Positions 41,425 through 50,675 of a stretch of DNA of 64,000 bases are shown here, piece after piece. Below the pieces are notes generated by a model, which had not been told where the DNA came from, made no database searches, and saw only the letters and a list, made by a program, of their open reading frames with translations. Made by a program: the position numbers and the translations under genes. The stretch is from positions 55,635 through 119,634 of the forward strand of contig JAKOVF010000440.1 of the NCBI GenBank assembly GCA_029782225.1, given 5' to 3'. This DNA is from Chloroflexota bacterium (GTDB lineage: Bacteria > Chloroflexota > Anaerolineae > Anaerolineales > Villigracilaceae). The first letter of the stretch is position 1; each line of letters opens with the position of its first letter.

Positions 41425-41508
41425 GGTTCCTCCGAAATAAATAAATCTAAAGATTTAAGACGAAGGGCTGACCCCTAAAGTTCCAGGGCGAAATCGCCGC
41501 TTTTTAAT

Positions 41509-41544
41509 AGAAAACGTCCCGAAGGTTCGAACCTTCGGGACGTT
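41509..41544 (-). terminator. Terminator after FW lipoprotein 4
   Basis: A 32-base perfect palindrome (41513-41544) has arms AACGTCCCGAAGGTTC and its complement. On the minus strand TTTTC follows. It sits directly after the stop codon of the lipoprotein gene at 41552. The arm core AACGTCCCGAAGG is repeated at 43772. Confidence 0.85.
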
Positions 41545-41551
41545 GAGCATT

Positions 41552-42493
41552 CTATTTACAGGGGAAACTCCAAATGGCCTTGTCGTATTCGAAATATACC
41601 GGGTCGGTGATAATGATCCGCATCCAGCGGTCATTCTGACTGTCGGTGATGCCGACTTTCCATTCGCGCGAGACGGTCTGCGAACCAGCTTTGGTCATTG
41701 TGATGGTCTTGACGTTGCTGTCGTTCCCGTCGCTTTGTGCCCAGTAGTAACTGAACTCGTACGGGCCGCTGACCGTGATCGTCGCATTGACCGTGTAGAG
41801 GATGTTGCGCGGACACCCTGTAGGCGGATCGCGGACAATGTCATAGGTCAGCGCGGTGATCCCATAACCCGGTTTGGCGGCATCAGACACTACGATCTTC
41901 GCATAAAACGGCTGGCTGTATTCGCCGACACCAAAGGTGGTGCCGTCCGGTGCCTTGAGCATCCAGTAGCTCTCATAATTTCCATTCGTAGCAGGCGCAA
42001 CCAACGCGAGGGGCACATCCACCGTCAGCCCGGGAGGAGCCTGCTGGGGGAAATTGTAGTAATAGGCGCCGCCCAGCATATCCCCATCCCAAAAAACGAT
42101 TTGATAGCGGGAATCCCAGGTGCAGGTGCTGTTATTTTTGATCTGCCAGGTTTTCGTGAATCCTTCGCCTGGTTTCATGATCGTCCCATCCGGGACAGAT
42201 TCGCCGACCAGATTGGCTTTGAGGCAATTTGCAAACCCGCCGCTGGATGGGAGAGTGGGCGCGGCTTTGGTCACGGGCAAAGTGGGGGTGAGAGAGAGGC
42301 CCGGAGTCTGAGTGAAGAGAACGGGAGGCGCCGCCGTAGCCGTGACCTGCTGGGAATTTTGAGCAGCCACGGTCTGTGCGACAGCGGTGGAGATGGCCGG
42401 ATCGGGTGTGCTATTGGATCCCCCACAGGCCGAGAGCAGGATGGTAATGGCCGTGAGCAGGGAAAATAGTACATGCTTTCCTTGTTTGTGCAT
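41552..42493 (-). CDS. FW (NBR1 Ig-like) domain lipoprotein 4
   Basis: A 313-residue lipoprotein with lipobox LLSAC. The post-lipobox helix reads ISTAVAQTVAAQNSQQ. The FW domain has GESVPDGTIMKPGEGF, KTWQIKNNSTCTWDSRY and YESYWMLKAPDGTTFG. A C-terminal domain of about 110 residues follows, with an Ig-like pattern (TVNATITVSGPYEFSYYW). Three ATG codons lie close together (42508, 42496, 42493). The last has AAAGGA at the best distance, so it is chosen, but the start is not certain. Confidence 0.85.
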   Translation of the reverse strand: MHKQGKHVLFSLLTAITILLSACGGSNSTPDPAISTAVAQTVAAQNSQQVTATAAPPVLFTQTPGLSLTPTLPVTKAAPTLPSSGGFANCLKANLVGESVPDGTIMKPGEGFTKTWQIKNNSTCTWDSRYQIVFWDGDMLGGAYYYNFPQQAPPGLTVDVPLALVAPATNGNYESYWMLKAPDGTTFGVGEYSQPFYAKIVVSDAAKPGYGITALTYDIVRDPPTGCPRNILYTVNATITVSGPYEFSYYWAQSDGNDSNVKTITMTKAGSQTVSREWKVGITDSQNDRWMRIIITDPVYFEYDKAIWSFPCK

Positions 42494-42550
42494 CATGGTT
42501 CCTTTCATTGCTGGAAAGATTATACTGTGAAAGATTAGCGAGGGCTTAGC

Positions 42551-42582
42551 AAAAGATGAGCGCCCGGGTCTGCCGGGCGCTC
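42551..42582 (-). terminator. Terminator after FW lipoprotein 5
   Basis: GAGCGCCCGG (42558-42567) pairs perfectly with CCGGGCGCTC (42573-42582) around GTCTG. On the minus strand CTTTT follows within two bases. It lies 28 bases after the stop codon of the lipoprotein gene at 42610. Confidence 0.85.
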
Positions 42583-42609
42583 GCTTCGTGTAGTTTGTTT
42601 CTGCTTAAT

Positions 42610-43728
42610 CTATGGTGTGAGATAAGTGACTGTAACAGTCACAGGGTCCAGAATGAGAACGTCGTCGATGGTTCCGTCGTTATCCGTGATCGTCTCATTG
42701 AATTGCAGGCGAATCTGGAAGCGCGAGTTCCCAACGGCGGTCTGAACTGCTGAGGCAAAGGTCGCGTCACTGTAGGTGGTCTCGATCTCAGGCGGAGCAC
42801 ACCAGCGGGCGATGGCTCCGGTAGCTCCGCTGGAGACATAGTCGGTGGCGTCCACTGTCCCGAAGTTTTGTGCGTAAGCACGCAGACATCCAAGCCCTCC
42901 AAATGGGTCGCCGCGCACCTGACCGCCACCCTTCAATTTGATCGAGGCGCTTTGAATAGTGGAACCCGCAGGAATCCCGGAAATATTGAAACTTAGAAAT
43001 GCCTCCACGCCTTGATTCGACGCACTGTCACCAGCCGCAACCGTCAGCGCATTGACACTACCCCCGCTGGTGACCAACCCGCTTTCACCCGGCAGATAGG
43101 GGAGTGTGACGGTGACTGGCGCTTTTACAGTGTTCGTCGCGGCAGCCTGGACTTTGACCTGCACGTAGAACGAGCTGAACAAAACGCCGGAGGAGTCGCG
43201 CAGTTTCCAGTAACCCGTGTAATCTCCAGGCGTTCCAGGCGCCGTAAGATTGATGGAAATATCAAGGGTCTGCCCGGGGCCAACGTTGCCGGTCAATGCC
43301 TGGGACGAGGGTCCATTCATCGAGTTGCCGTTGGCAAACACAATCGCATAGGATGTGCCCCAGGTGCAAGTGCCCACGTTTTTGACTCGCCACGTCTTGG
43401 TAAAGGTCTGGTTGGGCGTCACCACTGTGCCATCCGGGATGGTCACGTCGGCGACGAATTGCATCACATTGCAGTTGGATGTTGCCGTTGCGGCGGGAGG
43501 AATTGTGACCGGAATCGTTGTAGAGGTAGCCGGGCCCGGGAAGATCGGCGTGAGAGTCAGGGTGGGCGTTACCGCGGGTCCCACCGTGGTGGTAAGGAAG
43601 GCCTGCACGGTCTGTGCCGCAGCAGTATTGCTCGCGTCCTCCTCAGACTCGCCTCGAGGAAGATTGCATGCCCCCAGGAGGATTGTCACTAAGATGAACA
43701 GGGTGAACAGGCGGTTGCGTTTTCTCAT
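42610..43728 (-). CDS. FW (NBR1 Ig-like) domain lipoprotein 5 with DNRLRE-like domain
   Basis: A 372-residue lipoprotein with lipobox LLGAC (Cys21). A helix NTAAAQTVQAFLTT and a Pro/Thr linker lead to the FW domain (about 88-195: FVADVTIPDGTVVTPNQTF, KTWRVKNVGTCTWGTSY, YTGYWKLRDSSGVLFS). The C-terminal 165 residues resemble DNRLRE/CBM96-like beta-sandwich domains (AFLSFNISGIPAGSTIQSAS, then ASIKLKG). That could bind polysaccharide. RBS AGGAG stands before the ATG. It is the first gene of the array in transcription order. Confidence 0.85.
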   Translation of the reverse strand: MRKRNRLFTLFILVTILLGACNLPRGESEEDASNTAAAQTVQAFLTTTVGPAVTPTLTLTPIFPGPATSTTIPVTIPPAATATSNCNVMQFVADVTIPDGTVVTPNQTFTKTWRVKNVGTCTWGTSYAIVFANGNSMNGPSSQALTGNVGPGQTLDISINLTAPGTPGDYTGYWKLRDSSGVLFSSFYVQVKVQAAATNTVKAPVTVTLPYLPGESGLVTSGGSVNALTVAAGDSASNQGVEAFLSFNISGIPAGSTIQSASIKLKGGGQVRGDPFGGLGCLRAYAQNFGTVDATDYVSSGATGAIARWCAPPEIETTYSDATFASAVQTAVGNSRFQIRLQFNETITDNDGTIDDVLILDPVTVTVTYLTP

Positions 43729-43771
43729 CTTCTTCTCCTTGAATTCGCGTCGATTTTACCGCAGTTACGAG

Positions 43772-43808
43772 AACGTCCCGAAGGCTTAGTTAGTTCCTTC
43801 GGGACGTT
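43772..43808 (-). terminator. Hairpin after the ABC permease operon
   Basis: AACGTCCCGAAGG (43772-43784) pairs perfectly with CCTTCGGGACGTT (43796-43808). It stands after the last permease stop and before the lipoprotein array. The T run is poor, so termination may depend on stem strength. The arms equal those of the terminator at 41509. Confidence 0.65.
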
Positions 43809-43841
43809 GACGAAATCAGCGAAAAGGTCAGAAATGGTGGG

Positions 43842-45107
43842 CTACTTTTCGTATGGCGATCCATCCGCAGCCGGCGGGACTGCACGGCCCACAACGCCGG
43901 TCAACACAATCATCGTAATGACATAGGGAGCCATGGCAAGGAACGAGGAAGGGATCGGGACGCTCAGGATTTGCATTTTCACCTGGAGGGAATCTGCAAA
44001 ACCAAAGAGGAGGGAGGAGAGGAATGCTCCAATCGGATTCCACTTTCCGAAGATCATGGCGGCCAGACCGATAAAGCCTTTGCCGGCCGTCATATTTTGG
44101 TCGAAGCGGCCCACTGAACCAATGGTGAAGTACGCGCCGCCAAGACCCGCGATCACGCCGCCGATAATAACGTTGACATAACGCGTCAGATACACGTTGA
44201 TGCCGAGCGTGTCCGCGGCTTTGGGATGCTCGCCCACGGCCCGAGTCCGCAAGCCCCACGGTGTATAGAACAGCACCACATAAAGGATCGCCACGATGAG
44301 CAGCATGAGGTATACGATCGGGCTGTTCTCAAAGAAGACCGGGCCCAGGATCGGGATCTTGGATAGCAGCGGAATCGAGACTATTTTGAACGTGCCCGAG
44401 TTGTTGAGCAGATCAACGTTTGTCTCCAAATATCGCTGGGAAATATAGGATGTCATCCCGGCGCCAAAGATATTGATGGCAACGCCGCTGACGATCTGAT
44501 CGACCTTGAAGCGGATGACCAGCAAAGCATGGACTGCCGCGACGATCGCCCCGGTGAGCAGCGCGGCAATCAGCCCCAGGAACAGGTTGTGTGTAATCGT
44601 ACCCACCATGACCGCAGCCTGCGCAGCCATCAGCATAATTCCTTCGATGCCAATGTTTACAACGGCGGCACGTTCGCTGATCACACCACACAGAGCAGCC
44701 AGCGCGATGGGCGTGGCGCGTCCCAGGGTGCTACTTAGCATCCCAACAAGATTGAAAGACTTGTCTGCTGTCGCCCAGAGCAGAAAGGCGGCCACGAAAC
44801 AAAATGCCACTATTCCTAGAAGCAAACCTGTTGAACGGACTCCTCGCGCAAGTTCCCATGCGCCAAGGAACATGGTAATAATGATCAGTACGTACAGGGA
44901 GCCCTGCACAGGCAGTACCAGATCAGGCAGCGTAACGAATTGTGACGATCCGGCGACGTTCAGACCGAAGGTGGCAATTTGACCGGGTTGTGTGCCTCGC
45001 GCGAAAAAAGCGAACATGAACAGCCCTATAACGAGCAGGGTAATCCCGATGCCGATGCGAGTGCGGTTGCGAACTGCGGTGGCTTCCAGAGGAATTGTCG
45101 TTTCCAT
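43842..45107 (-). CDS. BMP-type ABC transporter permease (second)
   Basis: A 421-residue membrane subunit with about ten helices. The block ERAAVVNIGIEGIMLMAAQA and GMTSYISQRYLE are typical of the NupQ/RfuD-type permeases of the ribose-like ABC class. VNVIIGGVIAGLGGAYFTIG is the conserved C-terminal loop. It forms the channel together with the permease encoded just upstream. Substrates of the class are nucleosides or riboflavin. An AGAGG site precedes the ATG, nine bases after the preceding stop. Confidence 0.9.
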   Translation of the reverse strand: METTIPLEATAVRNRTRIGIGITLLVIGLFMFAFFARGTQPGQIATFGLNVAGSSQFVTLPDLVLPVQGSLYVLIIITMFLGAWELARGVRSTGLLLGIVAFCFVAAFLLWATADKSFNLVGMLSSTLGRATPIALAALCGVISERAAVVNIGIEGIMLMAAQAAVMVGTITHNLFLGLIAALLTGAIVAAVHALLVIRFKVDQIVSGVAINIFGAGMTSYISQRYLETNVDLLNNSGTFKIVSIPLLSKIPILGPVFFENSPIVYLMLLIVAILYVVLFYTPWGLRTRAVGEHPKAADTLGINVYLTRYVNVIIGGVIAGLGGAYFTIGSVGRFDQNMTAGKGFIGLAAMIFGKWNPIGAFLSSLLFGFADSLQVKMQILSVPIPSSFLAMAPYVITMIVLTGVVGRAVPPAADGSPYEK

Positions 45108-45116
45108 TTGAACCTC

Positions 45117-46376
45117 TTATTTGCCCCAGCCGCGCGTCAGTACCGTTTGTTCCGTTGGTGCAACACGGATACGGTAGATCCAGCGGATGATGGCGGGCGC
45201 AGCCACGAAAATGATCACCATGCCCTGAATGACGGAGATAATGTCAATGGGGATGCGGGAGACTGACTGCATATTGGTTGCGCCGCTGCGCAGCATGCCA
45301 AAGAGCAGGGAGGCCAGTACCACCCCTAGCGGATGGCTCTTCCCGAGCAGTGCCAGTGCGATCGAGTCGAAGCCGTAGCCTGCCGAGAAGCCCGCACCCA
45401 CCCAGTGGTCCACTCCCAGCACCTGTGCTGAGCCGGCCAGGCCTGCCAGCGCCCCGGAGAGCGCCATAACCAGAACGATGCTGCGCTCCACGCTGATGCC
45501 GGCATATTTGGATGCATCCGGGTTGGCTCCTACAGAACGGATTTCAAATCCCTTCGTGGTTTTGAACAAGAACCAATAAACCAGGGCTGCCATTGCCAGC
45601 GCCAGAAAGAAACCCCAGTTGAAGCGCAAAGGATCCGGGAATAAGTGAGGAAGTTCTGCAGATGTCTCAACGTTGGGTGTCACCGGACGGAAACTGGAGG
45701 CTTTCATGGGGCCAAATAGCAGCCAGTCGCTGAGGCGAAATGCGATCCAGTTCATCATGATGGTATTGACCACTTCGTGAGCGCCAAACCTGGCTTTAAG
45801 ATAACCAGGAATGGCGGCCCAAATGGCACCTGCAGCAGCGCCTCCCAATAGCGCAAGCGGCAAATGGATGAAAGCGGGCAGGCCCTTGATGCTGTAGCCA
45901 ATATAGGCCGAACCCAGTGCTCCCATCAGGAGTTGTCCTTCCGCGCCAATATTGAACAAACCGCAGCGAAATCCTATGGCGACTGCCAGGCCCGCAAGAA
46001 TATAGGGAGTGGCCGCGACCAGACTCTCGCTAATCGGGTATATCGCTTTGAGCAATGGCGCGGAGTCCCGGGTTGAGAAATACGTGCCAATTCCAGTGAT
46101 TACATCCTTAGGGCTCCCCAACGCGCCCTTAAAAAGCGCGCCGTAAGCCACCATGATCGCATCCCATGAGGTCTTGAAAGCTGCCCCGGGCGCGTGAAAG
46201 AAATTGCGCCATGCAGCGATGGCGGCATCATTCGATAAAGCGATGATGATGCCCCCAACAACCAGCCCTGAAAAAACTGCGAGTGCAGGCAGCACCACAT
46301 TTTGCAGTGCTCCAGAAACTCGCATCCCGCGGGGACTTGGAGTGGCCTCTGTCTTCCTGGCTTTTTGGTCTGTCAC
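45117..46376 (-). CDS. BMP-type ABC transporter permease (first)
   Basis: A 419-residue membrane subunit with about nine or ten helices, related to NupP/RfuC. The motif GLAVAIGFRCGLFNIGAEGQ (about residue 140) is the class signature. FGAHEVVNTIMMNWIAFRLS and PDASKYAGISVER follow. A GTG start at 46376 has GAGGAG seven bases upstream. The ATG at 46403 is in frame but has no such site, so GTG is preferred. Together with the second permease it forms the transmembrane part of an importer. Confidence 0.9.
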   Translation of the reverse strand: MTDQKARKTEATPSPRGMRVSGALQNVVLPALAVFSGLVVGGIIIALSNDAAIAAWRNFFHAPGAAFKTSWDAIMVAYGALFKGALGSPKDVITGIGTYFSTRDSAPLLKAIYPISESLVAATPYILAGLAVAIGFRCGLFNIGAEGQLLMGALGSAYIGYSIKGLPAFIHLPLALLGGAAAGAIWAAIPGYLKARFGAHEVVNTIMMNWIAFRLSDWLLFGPMKASSFRPVTPNVETSAELPHLFPDPLRFNWGFFLALAMAALVYWFLFKTTKGFEIRSVGANPDASKYAGISVERSIVLVMALSGALAGLAGSAQVLGVDHWVGAGFSAGYGFDSIALALLGKSHPLGVVLASLLFGMLRSGATNMQSVSRIPIDIISVIQGMVIIFVAAPAIIRWIYRIRVAPTEQTVLTRGWGK

Positions 46377-46530
46377 GTTATTCTCCTCTGGTATCGCAAC
46401 CATGTAAGCAGAGTACTCTGCAGCCTTGTAATTTGCGGCACTCGTAGCGCATCTTCCTGCGTTGCCGAGTCACTAGCCCGGATACAAGCGAAAGCTCAAA
46501 ACAGTTACATCGCTCGGTGTGAGTGTCGAG

Positions 46531-48102
46531 CTAAAAGACTCTTTCTACTTTGATCTCTTTTTCAACCTTGGCCGCAGATTTTGACGCGTCCTCTGGCTTA
46601 ATGCCGGCCATGAGCAAGCCGAGATATTCCTTGTTTACGCTGGCCGCCGGGACAATATCCACGATTTCACCTCGATACATGACCGCGATGCGGTCGGAGA
46701 GCACCATGATCTCGTCCAGTTCGGATGAGACCAGCAGGACGGCTGTGCCTTCATCGCGTTTGGCAATGATCCGGCTGTGGATATATTCAATCGAGCCGAC
46801 GTCCAGGCCGCGGGTCGGTTGAGAGGCGATCAACAGCTTGATTGGCCGCGAGAATTCGCGCGCCACGATCACTTTCTGCTGATTGCCGCCCGAAAGCGTG
46901 GCGGCGTTCACGAACACACTCGGCGTACGGATATCGAATTGCTTGGTTAGTGCTTTTGCGTTATCAAGAATTGACTTTTCCTGCAGTGCCACTCCCTGGG
47001 CAAATGGGGGCTGATAGTAGGTCACCAGCATCATGTTGTCATAGATGGGGAAGGAGAGCACCAGTCCATGGCGTTGGCGGTCTTCCGGGATGTGTGCCAC
47101 GCCGCTCTCCAGAATCTGACGCGGGCTGGCATGGATCAGGGGTTTGCCCTCTATGCTGAATCCTCCGGCCTGGAAGGGGAGCAGACCGGTTAGGGCGTAA
47201 ACCAGTTCGGTCTGTCCATTCCCCTGTACACCTGCAATGCCCAGCACCTCGCCGGCCCTCACGTCAAACGAAACGCCGCGCACGGCAGGATGTCCCCGCT
47301 CGTCGTTGACATACAGGTCTTTCACGACCAATGTTTCCCCTTTGGGTTCCGCGGCCTTCTTGAGGATGACCAGATTCACTTCGCGGCCCACCATCATTGT
47401 TGCCAGCTTCTCCGGGTTGACATCCTTCGGCTTTACTGTGCCTACCACGCGGCCGGCGCGTAACACGGTGATGCGGTTGGCAACCGCCATTACTTCTTTT
47501 AATTTGTGCGTAATGAAAATAATCGATTTGCCCTTTGAGATCAACAACCGCAATATTTTGAACAAACCCTCAACCTCCTGAGGCGTCAGGACGGCGGTTG
47601 GCTCATCCAGGATAAGAATGTCGGCCGATCGATACAGGACTTTGATGATCTCTACCCGTTGTTGAGTGCCAACAGGCAGGTCTTTAATGTATGCATCCGG
47701 ATCGACATCCAGGCCATACTGTTCGGAAATCTCCCGGACGCGCTTTGCCACGCTGGCGTGATCAAGAAAAATACCATTGTGTGTGGCTTCGACACCCAGC
47801 ATCACATTTTCGGTCACCGTCATCACGGGCACGAGCATGAAATGCTGGTGCACCATGCCAATCCCACGTGCAATCGAATCGTTTGGGCTCTGAATATTCA
47901 CCTTTTCGCCGCGAATCAGGATCTCTCCCTGGTCGGGGTTATAGAGGCCGTACAGGATGTTCATCAGTGTGGTCTTGCCAGCCCCGTTTTCCCCCAACAG
48001 CGCATGGATTTCGCCTTCTTCCAGCGTCAGGTTGATATGGTCGTTTGCCAGCACACCTGGAAAAGATTTGCTAATGTCGCGTAGTTCCAATACATTTGCC
48101 AT
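46531..48102 (-). CDS. Sugar/nucleoside-type ABC transporter ATPase (double domain)
   Basis: A 523-residue protein with two ABC domains in one chain, as in RbsA/NupO. Domain 1 has Walker A GENGAGKTT (37-45), signature VGTQQRVEI and Walker B ILILDEPTAV. Domain 2 has the degenerate P-loop GVQGNGQTE, normal for the second site of this class, plus LSGGNQQKV and SQPTRGLDVGS. It powers import of the substrate caught by the BMP lipoprotein. The ATG at 48102 follows AGGAGG. A 154-base gap with a 14-base palindrome (46408-46421) separates it from the permease. Confidence 0.95.
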   Translation of the reverse strand: MANVLELRDISKSFPGVLANDHINLTLEEGEIHALLGENGAGKTTLMNILYGLYNPDQGEILIRGEKVNIQSPNDSIARGIGMVHQHFMLVPVMTVTENVMLGVEATHNGIFLDHASVAKRVREISEQYGLDVDPDAYIKDLPVGTQQRVEIIKVLYRSADILILDEPTAVLTPQEVEGLFKILRLLISKGKSIIFITHKLKEVMAVANRITVLRAGRVVGTVKPKDVNPEKLATMMVGREVNLVILKKAAEPKGETLVVKDLYVNDERGHPAVRGVSFDVRAGEVLGIAGVQGNGQTELVYALTGLLPFQAGGFSIEGKPLIHASPRQILESGVAHIPEDRQRHGLVLSFPIYDNMMLVTYYQPPFAQGVALQEKSILDNAKALTKQFDIRTPSVFVNAATLSGGNQQKVIVAREFSRPIKLLIASQPTRGLDVGSIEYIHSRIIAKRDEGTAVLLVSSELDEIMVLSDRIAVMYRGEIVDIVPAASVNKEYLGLLMAGIKPEDASKSAAKVEKEIKVERVF

Positions 48103-48265
48103 TGATCCTCCTGTTACAGAGTACCGCACAAAACCTTCTTTATTCGACCAGCGGTAAACGTTTGTTCTTCAGGATAAAAATTTGCAGCGATGGCCTTGGT
48201 AATGTGGAACTGTTCGGCACAGCTAAGGTCATCTCTGCAAATTCTCTCAGTGAAGTCCGGGGTTG

Positions 48266-48297
48266 AAAAAAGGGTCGGGGACAAATGCCCCCGACCC
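48266..48297 (-). terminator. Terminator after the BMP lipoprotein gene
   Basis: GGGTCGGGG (48272-48280) pairs perfectly with CCCCGACCC (48289-48297). On the minus strand six T follow. It divides the binding-protein gene from the ATPase gene, and probably makes the binding protein more abundant than the rest of the importer by partial readthrough. Confidence 0.88.
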
Positions 48298-48313
48298 TTC
48301 ATTGGGGCAGGTT

Positions 48314-49498
48314 CTACTGGGTAATGCCCAGGACGCCGTTGACGGTCACTGTGCCACTGATAATGTCTTGCTTCAGTTGGTCAAGTTGAGTCTTCAGGTC
48401 GGCTGGAACCTTGCTGTCGAAATCATGGAACGGAGCAATGTCCACGCCGCCATCTTTCAGAGCGTAGGTCACGTTACCGCCGGTGAACTTGCCATCCACT
48501 GCATCCTTGATGGTACTGAACACGGCCACGTCCACTCTCTTCAGGACGCTGGTCAGGACGACTTCCTTGTACTCAGGAGCGGTCTCGAACCAGTCGGCAT
48601 CCACACCGATGATCATGCAGGAGCCGGTCTCTTTGCAGTACGCGGCTGAACCGAGGCCAACAGGTCCTGCAACGGGCAGGATGATGTCGGCGCCTTCCTG
48701 TGCGAAGGACTCAGCCGTCTTGCGGCCATCGTCAGTGGAGTCAAAGTTGTTGACGAAGGTGCCTTCACCCTTGACGCTGTCCCATCCGAGCACCTGTACG
48801 TTGGTGCCATTCTTCTGGTTGTAGTACTTCACGCCGGCTTCAAAGCCCTTCATGAAGATGGTCACAGTGGGGAAGGGCAAACCACCAAAGGTGGCGACCT
48901 TGCCGGTCTTGGTCATGCCAGCGGCGGCATAGCCGGCCAGCATCGCAGCTTCGTCGGTCTCGAATGCCAGGCCGCGGACATTGGGCATATCGGTCTTGGA
49001 ACCGCAATCCTTGCCTTCCACAGCGGTGTCGCTGAAGCAGTCAGGATAGGTGTAGTCAACGATGGCGAACAGGGTGTCCGGGTTAGCCTTCGCGGCTGTG
49101 GCGGTATCGATACCCATATTGAAGCCAACGGTGATGACCATGTTGGAACCTTCACCGACAAACTGCTGGATGTTCTTGGCGTAGTCAGATTGGACTTTGG
49201 ATTCCAGGAATTTGCCATCGGTGCCGAGGTCAGAATTGGCCTTCTGGACGCCTTCCCAGGCCAGCTGGTTGAAGGACTTGTCATCTACACCACCAAAGTC
49301 GCTCACTTCACCGACCTTGAAGGCAGCGGGGGGTTGTGTGGGGGCTTCTGTCGGAGCTGCAGTTGGAGCTTCGGTCGCAGCCTGAGTGGGGGCTTCCGTG
49401 GGCGCAGCAGTGGGTGGCGGGGTTGTCGGGGCGCCACAGGCCGTCAGGATCATCGACGTGATGAGTAAAACGGCCATAACGAGATACATCTTCTTCAT
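48314..49498 (-). CDS. BMP/PnrA-family substrate-binding lipoprotein
   Basis: A 394-residue lipoprotein with lipobox ILTAC (Cys21). A linker with repeats of PTEAPTQ and TAAPTEA (about 22-60) is followed by the Med/BMP domain. VGEVSDFGGVDDKSFNQLAW is the family start and binds the nucleoside. NMVITVGFNMG, AFETDEAAMLAGYAA and VGVDADWF-like blocks follow. Related proteins (PnrA, BmpA, TmpC) bind purine nucleosides. It is the first gene of the importer operon. RBS GAGGAG precedes the ATG. Confidence 0.92.
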   Translation of the reverse strand: MKKMYLVMAVLLITSMILTACGAPTTPPPTAAPTEAPTQAATEAPTAAPTEAPTQPPAAFKVGEVSDFGGVDDKSFNQLAWEGVQKANSDLGTDGKFLESKVQSDYAKNIQQFVGEGSNMVITVGFNMGIDTATAAKANPDTLFAIVDYTYPDCFSDTAVEGKDCGSKTDMPNVRGLAFETDEAAMLAGYAAAGMTKTGKVATFGGLPFPTVTIFMKGFEAGVKYYNQKNGTNVQVLGWDSVKGEGTFVNNFDSTDDGRKTAESFAQEGADIILPVAGPVGLGSAAYCKETGSCMIIGVDADWFETAPEYKEVVLTSVLKRVDVAVFSTIKDAVDGKFTGGNVTYALKDGGVDIAPFHDFDSKVPADLKTQLDQLKQDIISGTVTVNGVLGITQ

Positions 49499-49649
49499 TT
49501 TATTTCTTCTCCTCTTTAGAAGATTAAGGTGGTTTGTGTTGAAAAGGGGATGCTCAGATTTATAACAGCGCTTACCTCCTTTCAATGTACAAAACCGACG
49601 ATGCAATCAAGTATAAATCCTCTGCAACCATTGTGCAAGTCTGAACGAA

Positions 49650-50675
49650 TCAAGGCGCCTTTTGCGACACCTCGGTCTTCAAGCCGCCTGTGACAAGCGT
49701 CATTAACAACTTGTCCATTTCAGTTTTCAACGATTCTGAGACCTGACTTTCAAATTCTGAGTAGGGAGCGTGGACGAAAGCTCCGATCTGATTCCCTTCC
49801 CAAACATTCCTACTGCGGATTAAGCGCATCCATTTCTGGACTTCCGAGCCGGCCCCGCCATAAACGGAAGTGATCATCGCCCGCGAGGCCTCCGGCAATG
49901 CCTGCGCCTGATCTCTTTCCGCACCAATGGCACGGACCCTGCTCTCAGCCGCCGCGCGCAGTGCACCCTGGGCAGTCCCTCCGCCTGCCGCGAAGATCAC
50001 ATCTGCGCCGCGCTGGATTAGAGTCTGTGCGGTTGCGTGACCCCAATCCTCGTCTATGAAAAGCCTGTCGCTGCTCTGGTTCTCACGATAAACAACCAGC
50101 GCCTTCACATCCTTATCTACATACGCTGCGCCTTTTCGGAAACCCTCACAGTATCGCCACATGGAATCAAGACTCGAAGTCTCGCAGACCGCGCCGATCG
50201 TGCCGGTCTGTGTGACATGAGCCGCGAGAGCTCCGGCCCAGAAACCCATCTGGTCTTCAGCGAAAACGATCGGAAGCAAGTTAGGGCGCGTTTCTCTCTG
50301 GGGCTGGTCAATGCCCATAAAAATGGGATTCGGATAAGCGTCCGCGGCGTGGAGCGTTTCGTCATCCATGGCCGGGCCGACGGTGATGATCACATCGTAT
50401 CCATCCTGCACGAAGGTCTGGATATTCTTCCCATAATCCCTGGCATCGACTGATTCAATGTATGCCGCGTAATCAAGCGTTTTGTCCTTGAGCGCCTGTT
50501 GAAGGCCTTCCCAGGCGTGTTGATTCAATCCGTGATCTTTGATGCCGGATGTGTTCGTCACCAGCCCTGCACAGAATACCTTCTCGCTGAAGCAATCTGG
50601 CGATCGTCCGCAGGCTGCAAGGCCTGAGAGCAGGATCGCCAGACCGAAAAAAAAGGCAGGTCTCTTCAAATTCAT
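49650..50675 (-). CDS. Second BMP-family lipoprotein, coupled to an MFS transporter
   Basis: A 341-residue lipoprotein with lipobox GLAAC (Cys22). The BMP domain begins FCAGLVTNTSGIKDHGLNQH. DVIITVGPAMDDET, FAEDQMGFWAGALAAHV and DVIFAAGGGTAQGA match the fold. It lacks the Thr/Pro linker of the other BMP protein and is clearly divergent from it, so the ligand may differ. It overlaps the MFS transporter gene by four bases (ATGA), not an ABC subunit gene. It could be a spare receptor for the ABC importer downstream or a sensor. Confidence 0.87.
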   Translation of the reverse strand: MNLKRPAFFFGLAILLSGLAACGRSPDCFSEKVFCAGLVTNTSGIKDHGLNQHAWEGLQQALKDKTLDYAAYIESVDARDYGKNIQTFVQDGYDVIITVGPAMDDETLHAADAYPNPIFMGIDQPQRETRPNLLPIVFAEDQMGFWAGALAAHVTQTGTIGAVCETSSLDSMWRYCEGFRKGAAYVDKDVKALVVYRENQSSDRLFIDEDWGHATAQTLIQRGADVIFAAGGGTAQGALRAAAESRVRAIGAERDQAQALPEASRAMITSVYGGAGSEVQKWMRLIRSRNVWEGNQIGAFVHAPYSEFESQVSESLKTEMDKLLMTLVTGGLKTEVSQKAP

